Source of the DNA: DATEEW01 sp035273665
GTDB lineage: Bacteria > Pseudomonadota > Gammaproteobacteria > Burkholderiales > SG8-39
Assembly: GCA_035273665.1 (NCBI GenBank)
Contig: DATEOW010000029.1
Coordinates: 1 to 9,183 of the forward strand
Direction: 5' to 3'
DNA: 9,183 nucleotides
Shown in pieces: positions 1 through 6,500 of this stretch; position 1 is the stretch's first letter, and every line of letters begins with the position of its first letter. The translations under genes and the position numbers were made by a program. The notes under the pieces were generated by a model. The model was not told where the DNA came from and ran no database searches. It saw nothing but the letters and a program-made list of their open reading frames with translations.

Positions 1-1
1 G

Positions 2-562
2 GGCCGCATTGTACAAATCGAAAATCGCGATCAAGGCTTGCGCTTGCGCATCGAAACCGGTGGGCTCGATTTGAGCGATGTCGCGGTCGGGGACTCGATC
101 GCTGTAAACGGTGTTTGCCTCACCGCCGTCGGCGTGACCCCTCTGTTTTTTGAGGCAGACGTTTCCGCCGAAACACTCGCGTGTACGGCGGGCCTCGACA
201 GCTGCGCGGAAGTCAACTTGGAAAAAGCGCTGCGCTTGAGCGATCGGCTGGGCGGGCATCTTGTCTCCGGTCATATAGACGGCGTCGCAGAGGTAAAGGC
301 TTTCTCGCCGGTAGGAAACGACCGCCGGCTTGTCCTGCAAGTGCCAGCGACCTTAACGAAATATATCGCGCGAAAAGGCTCTATTTGCGTGCAAGGCGTA
401 AGCCTGACCGTTAATGCCATACGTGGCGAAGAAGTCGAGATCAATCTAATCCCGCATACCCTCAGCGCGACGACCTTGCGGGATCTGCAGACCGGCAGCC
501 GCGTCAATATCGAAGTGGACCAATTGGCGCGGTACGTTGAACGTCTCGTGGGCAATGATTAA
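2..562 (+). CDS. ribE: Riboflavin synthase alpha subunit, 5'-truncated by the window edge
   Basis: It catalyses the last step of riboflavin synthesis in the cytosol: dismutation of two 6,7-dimethyl-8-ribityllumazine molecules to riboflavin and a pyrimidinedione. The reading frame is open from base 2 and gives 186 residues. The family is about 195-200 long and begins with MFTGIVQ, so only about ten N-terminal residues are missing. An internal TTG at 38 is not the true start. The two tandem lumazine-binding halves are visible: GDSIAVNGVCLT in the first and KGSICVQGVSLTVNAI in the second, with the linking HLVSGHIDGVAEV segment between. The C-terminal helix reads NIEVDQLARYVERL. The TAA stop at 560-562 overlaps the stop of the convergent gene, and a possible terminator follows. 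No ribBA or ribH follows, although these often sit downstream in betaproteobacteria. The symbol ribC is also used for this gene. The identification is secure. Confidence 0.96.
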   Translation, partial: GRIVQIENRDQGLRLRIETGGLDLSDVAVGDSIAVNGVCLTAVGVTPLFFEADVSAETLACTAGLDSCAEVNLEKALRLSDRLGGHLVSGHIDGVAEVKAFSPVGNDRRLVLQVPATLTKYIARKGSICVQGVSLTVNAIRGEEVEINLIPHTLSATTLRDLQTGSRVNIEVDQLARYVERLVGND

Positions 563-1017
563 CGCGCTGGATAGCGGCCGGCCGCCCCGGAAGGGGCTGT
601 ATTTTTTGGAGGGGCGATTCCACGAGGACGAGGCGGTTCCGGCGGCGGCTGAAGCGCCAACTCGCGCAATCGCGTAAGCAAGGGCAGTTTCTCTTCTTCC
701 AACCGCTTATATCGTTCGTAGAGCACATCCATATCGCTTTGATACCGCTTGGCCTGATCAAGCGCCGCTTGTCTTTGTTGTACCAAGTCATCGTAGTTTC
801 CGGGCGGACCAGGCGGCGGCGCCATTGCACTGGAAACCGCAGCCTGCTCTCGCAAGCTTTGCAGCATCTGGAACTGGTGGTAGACGGTTTGTTGCTCAGC
901 GGTCAGCGCGGCGAGGGCCTCCTTTAGGGCGGCAGCCTCACTTTGCCCCAGCGCGGCGATTGAATACCCCAGCAGCGCCCAGACAAAGAATCGACGCAGC
1001 GTAAAGAATCGACGCAT
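559..1017 (-). CDS. Small secreted coiled-coil protein of unknown function
   Basis: I do not recognise a named family. The 152-residue product has a signal-peptide-like N terminus: basic residues, then the hydrophobic FVWALLGYSIAALG, with likely cleavage around residues 23-27. Residues about 28-60 and 78-118 are rich in A, L, E, Q and R and look like helical coiled coil. They are separated by a Pro/Gly linker (APPPGPPGNYDD). The tail from about 119 is proline-rich and probably disordered. A periplasmic location is inferred. The ATG at 1017 follows the stop of the upstream gene by three bases and has no Shine-Dalgarno of its own, so translation may be coupled. Codons 2-5 (RRFF) are repeated at 8-11 by an 18-bp-period DNA duplication. 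The TAA stop overlaps the ribE stop. Codon use and the ordered domain layout favour a real gene, but the function is unknown. Confidence 0.75.
   Translation of the reverse strand: MRRFFTLRRFFVWALLGYSIAALGQSEAAALKEALAALTAEQQTVYHQFQMLQSLREQAAVSSAMAPPPGPPGNYDDLVQQRQAALDQAKRYQSDMDVLYERYKRLEEEKLPLLTRLRELALQPPPEPPRPRGIAPPKNTAPSGAAGRYPAR
584..607 (+). terminator. Putative rho-independent terminator of ribE
   Basis: A GCCCC/GGGGC stem (584-588 and 593-597) encloses a GGAA loop of GNRA type and is followed by a T-rich tract with six consecutive T (602-607). It begins 21 bp after the ribE stop, as expected for an intrinsic terminator. The stem is short (5 bp). The overlapping 12-bp palindrome at 574-585 could form a competing fold. 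The element lies inside the 3' end of the convergent coiled-coil gene, so the same bases also encode protein on the other strand. Confidence 0.5.
985..1016. repeat. Two 14-bp direct repeats, 18-bp period
   Basis: The sequence aaagaatcgacgca occurs at 985-998 and again at 1003-1016, separated by four bases. On the minus strand this duplicates the RRFF codons at the beginning of the signal peptide of the coiled-coil protein. The repeat keeps the reading frame. Confidence 0.85.
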
Positions 1018-1020
1018 CGA

Positions 1021-1248
1021 CTAGGGGAACGTACCGCGCTTGCCCTGCTCCATTTCCGGCGTGCGGTGTTCCTCGTCCACCCCGAGCTTGTCGCGGTTCT
1101 CGCGCAGTTTTGTCTTGTCGACATCGCCTGCTTGGGCCGTGTCTCGAGCGTCGCCCGGATTTTTACCCGTTTGCGGCGCTGCGGGTTGACCACCGGGATT
1201 TTTGCCGGAGTCCTTATCGATATGCGTGCTGCGATTGGCGTCTTTCAT
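1021..1248 (-). CDS. Small hydrophilic, probably disordered protein
   Basis: I do not recognise a characterised family. The 75-residue product is dominated by K, D, E, R, G, P, N and Q, with almost no hydrophobic stretch and no signal or membrane segment, so it is probably a soluble disordered protein. A GKNPG motif occurs twice, at residues 15-19 and 28-32, encoded by similar but not identical DNA. The frame stays open upstream to about 1395, but the start is placed at ATG 1248 because AAAAGGAG lies 7 nt before it. ATG 1254 would leave only 1 nt of spacing. The stop lies 3 bp before the coiled-coil gene, which suggests a two-gene minus-strand operon. Such small charged proteins sometimes relate to stress, but nothing in the sequence shows this. 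Confidence 0.65.
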   Translation of the reverse strand: MKDANRSTHIDKDSGKNPGGQPAAPQTGKNPGDARDTAQAGDVDKTKLRENRDKLGVDEEHRTPEMEQGKRGTFP

Positions 1249-1255
1249 GGGCATG

Positions 1256-1263
1256 CTCCTTTT
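1256..1263 (-). promoter_or_regulatory. Ribosome binding site that decides the start of the 75-aa gene
   Basis: On the minus strand this reads AAAAGGAG. It is 7 nt from ATG 1248, the ideal spacing, and only 1 nt from the in-frame ATG 1254. It therefore rejects both ATG 1254 and the longer open frame reaching 1395. Confidence 0.7.
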
Positions 1264-1315
1264 CACTTCGAGGTGCAGTCCACGTGCCCGGTACAGGCCT
1301 TGCAGCCCAATATGC

Positions 1316-1771
1316 ATGGTTGCCCGTATCTTCCGTCGCAGCTTGATTTCCGGTTCCGCGGCAAGTCTGCTGTCCATGGCGGTCGCAGCGCTCATCGCGA
1401 AGCGGGAGTCGGGCGATTCGGACGGCGCTCTAAACGCGGTCAGTCACATTGCTTGGGGCGGCCCTCCGGAACAGCAAGCCGCGCGGCCTGGGCTAAATAC
1501 CTTTGTCGGCGCCGCCCTGCACCACGGTGCCTCGGTTTTCTGGGCCTTACTGTTCGAAGGGGTTTTCGGGGAGCGCGCACGGAAGGATGTGGCCTCAGCA
1601 ACGGCAGGTGCGGCACTCAGTGCGACAGCGGCTTACGTAGTGGATTATCACGTGGTCCCACGACGCTTTCAGCCCGGCTTCGAAGCACGTATGTCGCGCT
1701 CGTCGATGTTTTTCGTCTATGCCGCTTTGGGGGCTGGGTTTCTGCTTGCCTCTCAGATTAAGAAGGCTTGA
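1316..1771 (+). CDS. Conserved-looking four-helix membrane protein of unknown function
   Basis: I cannot assign a named function. With the start at ATG 1316 the protein has 151 residues and about four hydrophobic segments (roughly 9-28, 61-83, 93-111 and 130-147), so it should sit in the inner membrane. Polar landmarks that may be functional are NAVSHIAWG (40-48), the paired histidines 69-70 and VVDYHVVPRRFQPGFE (108-123). From memory, similar proteins occur as hypothetical membrane proteins in other proteobacteria. The frame is open back to 1202, but that part overlaps the divergent 75-residue gene, is rich in Cys and Arg, and reads like non-coding antisense. There is no strong ribosome binding site before 1316. 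The 3' end overlaps the convergent DUF2269 gene by 14 bp. It is probably real, with a less certain start. Confidence 0.72.
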   Translation: MVARIFRRSLISGSAASLLSMAVAALIAKRESGDSDGALNAVSHIAWGGPPEQQAARPGLNTFVGAALHHGASVFWALLFEGVFGERARKDVASATAGAALSATAAYVVDYHVVPRRFQPGFEARMSRSSMFFVYAALGAGFLLASQIKKA

Positions 1772-2222
1772 AAACCATTAAGTAAAAGATGCCGATGAAG
1801 GCGAGGAAAGCTGGGATTCCTAAGCCGGTCCAAATCCGATGCCAACGCCAATAAGACAGTGGTAATTCTTCCGATTTTCGCTGCGCCGCTTCGCCGGCGA
1901 TGCGCGCCATTTTGATTTGAATCCAAACGACTGGAAGCCAGCACGCGCCGGCGAAAACATATAGGGCGGTAGACCACAAGACCCATCCGTCGAAGGGAAA
2001 GCCGGCGAGGTAAACCAGATAAAAACCCGTCGCCGGTTGAATGATGGCAGTGGGCGTCGTAAACAGCCAATCGGCGATGACCACCCGGCGACTAACGCTA
2101 GCAATTGCCTGCACGTTGCGCGTCCGGTTGGTGAAAAACATATAAAAAGCCGAGCCTAAGCCGGTGCCGAACAAAAGCGTGGAAGAAAGTACATGCAGCC
2201 ATTTGACGAATAGATATTCCAT
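1758..2222 (-). CDS. DUF2269 family integral membrane protein
   Basis: The product has 154 residues with about four membrane helices (roughly 4-28, 46-75, 79-101 and 130-151). It resembles the DUF2269 family throughout: KWLHVLSSTLLFGTGLGSAF near the N terminus with His10, then ADWLFTTPTAIIQPATG (50-66), ACWLPVVWIQIKM (93-105) and the terminal FYLMVFKP. The biochemical function of the family is not established. The start is ATG 2222, whose A is also the last base of the upstream TGA (TGATG), giving a 1-nt overlap typical of translational coupling. A TTG one codon earlier is an unlikely alternative. The gene therefore belongs in an operon with the SDR-DoxX gene, and the two membrane proteins may act together (inference). 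Its last 14 bp overlap the convergent membrane-protein gene. Confidence 0.88.
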   Translation of the reverse strand: MEYLFVKWLHVLSSTLLFGTGLGSAFYMFFTNRTRNVQAIASVSRRVVIADWLFTTPTAIIQPATGFYLVYLAGFPFDGWVLWSTALYVFAGACWLPVVWIQIKMARIAGEAAQRKSEELPLSYWRWHRIWTGLGIPAFLAFIGIFYLMVFKPS

Positions 2223-3487
2223 CAAGCTCGTCTTTCGAATTCAAGTAGCGCAAGCATTAAAACAAGAAGCGGAATATTTTTGAGGAGGGGGCCGAAGGGG
2301 TGAAGCCAGAACGCCGGCAAAAAAATCGTAATGAGCGCGGTGTAACAGAGCATGACCGCGATTTGCGCTTGCCACAACCAACGGCGTCCCCGCAGGAATA
2401 GCACGCCCAGCCCGAGAGCGATATCGAGTGCCGCGGCACCGTACAACGCGATGGTCGCAAGGCTGCCGCGAATATGAACTTGCTCGAGGAGCGCATAACT
2501 CTCCTCTACGGGATAAAAGCCCAGCGAAAGAATGCCCGTGACAATCCACAAGAGGGCGACACTCCAACGCATGAGCGGAAGTAACCAACCGATGCGTGCG
2601 CTATCCGCGGCATGACGCGCTTCGTTCGGCGGAATAAACCCGGTCACAGGGCGTGCTTGATGGCCCAGAAGCGTGCGCACGGCCGAGTCAGATGCCGTGT
2701 TGCCGCGCTGAAGCATTCGCAGGGTGTCCGGCGCGAGCAGCGTACTATTGAACAACCCGGCGATCGCTGCCATCGGTCGCATGATCAACATCGGAACGGG
2801 CAGTATGCAGACTGAACCCAGGTTCATCTGTTTTCTCAGACTGAGCAACCAATCGCGCAATGAGATCGGTTCGGGACCGACGAGTGGGATGCGTCGACAT
2901 GCGTTCGCATCGTTATCGATCAGGCGCAGGACCGCTTCGCATAAATCGTCGATGTGGATCGGTTGGACGAGCTGCTTGCCTCCAGCGGGGAGTAAGAGAA
3001 TCGGTAAGGCCGCAAGCTGGTTGAAGAGTTGCGCGCTCGTGCCGCCCGGTCCGTAGACCAGAGAAGGTTGCACAATCGTCCAATTGATCCTCAAAGCGGC
3101 GAGATAGTCATCCGCTTTTTTTTTGGATTGGTGGTATTCGCTTTCGGCCCCTTCGTCCGCTCCCAATGCGGAAATTTGAATGACCTTCTTCAACTTCGCT
3201 TTGACTGCGGCATTGAAAAGGGCGATGGGTGCACGGTAATGCACATCGACGAAGCGAGACTTCGGACCCTCCCTCAAGATGCCGGCCGCGTTGATCACCA
3301 TGTCGATCCCTTCCAGCCGTGGAAGCCAATCTTCGGGCGAATGATCGGTATTGAAATCCGCGGCGATCCAGTTCTTCCGATCCGGCGGACGACGTGCGGT
3401 GCCGATCACTTCATGCCCGGCGCGACGAAGCCGTCGCGCCAATGCACGCCCAATAAAACCGTTCGCACCGCACAGCAGTATTTTCAT
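2222..3487 (-). CDS. SDR/NAD-dependent epimerase-like protein fused to a DoxX-like membrane domain
   Basis: This two-domain protein has 421 residues. Residues 1 to about 290 form an extended/atypical SDR Rossmann domain: the dinucleotide motif GANGFIG (7-13), an acidic DFN around 44-46, NAAG (66-69), Ser106, and the catalytic-type pair Tyr118/Lys122 in YHQSK. Residues about 303-417 contain four membrane helices ending in HPFGPLLKNIPLL, a signature of the DoxX-like family (DoxX_3). It should be an inner-membrane protein with a cytosolic nucleotide-binding head. The substrate is unknown; related fusions are annotated only as SDR oxidoreductase or NAD-dependent epimerase. ATG 3487 has GGAG 9 nt upstream (3497-3500). 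The catalytic Lys122 and the next two lysines are encoded by nine consecutive A. The stop overlaps the DUF2269 start by one base. It is divergent from hrpA across 63 bp. Confidence 0.93.
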   Translation of the reverse strand: MKILLCGANGFIGRALARRLRRAGHEVIGTARRPPDRKNWIAADFNTDHSPEDWLPRLEGIDMVINAAGILREGPKSRFVDVHYRAPIALFNAAVKAKLKKVIQISALGADEGAESEYHQSKKKADDYLAALRINWTIVQPSLVYGPGGTSAQLFNQLAALPILLLPAGGKQLVQPIHIDDLCEAVLRLIDNDANACRRIPLVGPEPISLRDWLLSLRKQMNLGSVCILPVPMLIMRPMAAIAGLFNSTLLAPDTLRMLQRGNTASDSAVRTLLGHQARPVTGFIPPNEARHAADSARIGWLLPLMRWSVALLWIVTGILSLGFYPVEESYALLEQVHIRGSLATIALYGAAALDIALGLGVLFLRGRRWLWQAQIAVMLCYTALITIFLPAFWLHPFGPLLKNIPLLVLMLALLEFERRA

Positions 3488-3502
3488 CGCCCTTGGCTCC
3501 GC

Positions 3503-3516
3503 TCAGCACATGCTGA
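3503..3516. promoter_or_regulatory. Perfect dyad in the divergent SDR/hrpA intergenic region
   Basis: The sequence TCAGCA-CA-TGCTGA is a perfect 6-bp inverted repeat with a 2-bp spacer. It sits 16 bp upstream of the SDR start and 34 bp upstream of hrpA. The whole divergent spacer is only 63 bp (3488-3550), so a dyad here is a candidate operator for one or both genes. No convincing -35/-10 pair was found by eye. A chance palindrome is possible. Confidence 0.3.
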
Positions 3517-3550
3517 AACGAAGCGCTCCTGTTAGTCTTGCGCCCTGATC

Positions 3551-6500
3551 ATGCAAGAATCGCGTCTTCCCCAAGGCTTGCGCTCGCCCGAATGGCTCGA
3601 GCGGCGCCGTGCCAATCTCCCGCAACTGCAGTTTCCAGAAGAATTGCCGGTTAGCGCGCGGCGCGAAGAAATTGCCGCCGCGCTCCTCGCGCATCAGGTG
3701 ATTATCGTCTCGGGCGAAACCGGTTCGGGCAAGACGACGCAACTCCCTAAAATTTGCCTGTCCCTAGGAAGGGGCGTAGCGGGTCTGATCGGCCATACGC
3801 AGCCGCGCCGCCTTGCGGCGCGTGCCACCGCCACGCGCATCGCGCAGGAATTGAAGACTGAACTGGGTCAGGCGGTGGGTTACAAGATCCGCTTCAACGA
3901 CCGAAGCAGCCCGTCCAGTTATATCAAACTGATGACGGATGGAATCTTGCTCGCCGAATCGCAGAACGATCACTTACTGCGCGCGTACGACACGATCATC
4001 ATCGACGAAGCGCACGAACGCAGTTTGAACATCGATTTCCTGCTGGGTTATCTGAAGAAACTGCTGCCGCGCCGACCCGAGCTGAAAGTAATCGTCACCT
4101 CCGCGACATTGGATGCCAATCGCTTCTCGCGACATTTCGCAGATGAGCAAAGCAGGCCGGCGCCCGTCATCGAAGTCTCCGGACGTCTTTATCCGGTTGA
4201 AACCCGTTATCGTCCACCGCAAAAAAATGAGGATGGGGACGTCGATATCAACGAAGCGATCGCGGATGCGGCGTCTGAGCTCGCGCGTACGGGCGAGGGC
4301 GACGTGTTGGTCTTTCTGGCGGGCGAAAGAGAGATACGCGAAGCGGCGGAGGTATTGCGGAAGCATCATCCGCCCCACACAGAAATTCTTCCGCTCTATG
4401 CGCGCTTGTCGGCCGCAGAGCAAGAGCGGGTGTTCAAGCCGCATACGGGCCGGCGGATCATTCTCGCCACCAATGTGGCGGAGACCTCTTTGACCGTACC
4501 CGGTATTCGCTATGTGATCGATACGGGTCTCGCGCGCTTGAAGCGCTATAGTTATCGCAACAAGGTTGAACAGTTGCGTGTAGAGCCGATCGCTCAAGCG
4601 GCGGCTAAACAACGCGCGGGCCGCTGCGGTCGCGTGGCCGCCGGCATATGCATCCGGCTATACGAAGAAGAAGACTTCAACAAAAGGCCGGCGCACACCG
4701 ACCCGGAGGTACTACGCTCGTCGCTCGCCGCGGTAATCCTTCGCATGAAATCCCTGGGGTTAGGAGACGTAGAAGATTTTCCCTTCCTCGACGCGCCCGC
4801 GCCGAAAGCAATCCAAGACGGCTACGCTTTATTGCAAGAACTCGGGGCAGCGGACGATGCGAGAGCACTGACCGCTATCGGTCATCAACTCGCGAAGCTT
4901 CCCGTCGATCCGCGCATCGGTCGTATGATTTTAGCGGGAAAAAATGAGAGTTGTCTGACTGAAATCCTGATCATCGCCTCTGCATTATCGGTTCAGGATC
5001 CGCGCGAGCGGCCGGCCGAGCGAGCCCAGACCGCGGACGAGGCACAAAAGAAATTCGCGGACGAGAAGTCCGACTACCTTGGGTTCCTCAAGCTATGGAA
5101 TTTTTTTGAAGAAGGCTTGCATCACGAAAGTCAGCGCAAACTTCATCGTGCTTGCCGCGAACATTTCCTTTCATTCACCCGTATGCGTGAATGGCGCGAT
5201 GTCCATGCGCAACTGAAGGAACTGGTGGCAGAGATGGGTTGGAAGTTCAACGATAAAGCGGCCGACTATGCTCAAATCCATCGAGCGTTACTGACGGGTT
5301 TACTCGGCAACGTCGGCTTGAAGACGGAGGAGGGGAACTATCTGGGCGCTCGCGGAATAAAGTTCTGGATCCATCCGGGTTCCGCCTTGGCCCGAAAGGC
5401 GCCGCGCTGGATCATGGCCGCGGAACTGACCGAGACGACACGCCTGTATGCGCGTTGCGTAGCAGCGATCGAGGCGGGCTGGCTGGAGCAAGTTGGCGCG
5501 CACCTCATCAAGCGTCATCAATATGAACCGCATTGGGAAAAAAAACCCGCCCGCGTGGCCGCGTTCGAGCGGGCGACGCTTTATGGGTTACCGGTCTACG
5601 GCAATCGCCGGGTGCACTATGGTCCTGTAGATCCGGTGGTCTCCCGCGAGATCTTTATCCGGCGCGCATTGGTTGAGGGGGACTACGAAACGCGAGCGCC
5701 GTTCTTCATCCATAACCGGCGTCTGCAAACGCAGATCGAAGAACTTGAACACAAATCGCGCCGTCCCGACGTATTGGTAGACGACGAATTGATCTATGCG
5801 TTTTACGATAGCTTGATTCCTTCCGGTATTCACAATGGCGCCGCCTTCGAGTCGTGGCGGAAAGAGTCCGAAGCAGGCGATCCGAATTTGCTTTTTCTTC
5901 GGCGCCAAGATCTCATGCGTCATGAAGCAGCAGGCATTACGACGGCGCAATTTCCCCATCAATTGCAACTCGGCGGCAGAACCTATGCACTCGAATACCT
6001 GCACGACCCAGGCGGCAATCGAGATGGCGTAACGATGACGGTGCCGCTGATCGCTTTGAACCAAGTGCCCGCTGCGCGTACCGAATGGCTCGTGCCCGGT
6101 TTATTGAAGGAAAAGGTCGCACTACTGTGCAAATCCTTGCCTCAGCGGGTCAGGCACCGCCTTGGTCCTTTGGCAACTTTCGCTGAGAATTTCAGCGCTG
6201 CTGTCGAGCCGAACGACGTCTCCCTCACAGAAGCGATTGCCCGCTATGCACGAGATACTTTTCAGGTCGAGGTCCCGCGCGACGGTTTTCGTCTCGAAAA
6301 CCTACCCACGCATTTATTGATGAATTTCTGTGTAGTCGACGAGCATGGTCGCCAGCTGGCCATGGGACGTCATCTTGCGCAGTTGCGCGCTGAACTGGGA
6401 TCTCAGGCTGGAGAACAGTTCGCTGCTGTCGCGCAACCGCGTGTGGCCTTGCAAGGATTGACCGACTGGGTTTTCGGCGATCTTCAGGAAGTCATGGAGA

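Noticed and set aside
1202..1315. N-terminal extension of the four-helix membrane protein
   Set aside because: This part is antisense to the small hydrophilic gene and Cys/Arg-rich; the first plausible membrane segment begins after ATG 1316.
1249..1395. Upstream extension of the 75-residue gene
   Set aside because: A good Shine-Dalgarno fits ATG 1248 with 7 nt spacing; the extension would run through the divergent spacer into the membrane-protein gene.
1066..1761. Plus-strand open frame of 231 codons overlapping two better genes
   Set aside because: It is Cys- and Arg-rich with no hydrophobic logic, and runs across the 75-residue gene and out of frame with the membrane-protein gene.
3974..4612. 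Long open frame of 212 codons antisense to hrpA
   Set aside because: It lies wholly within the conserved helicase motifs on the opposite strand, has an Arg-rich composition with no recognisable domain, and is expected from GC-rich codon bias.
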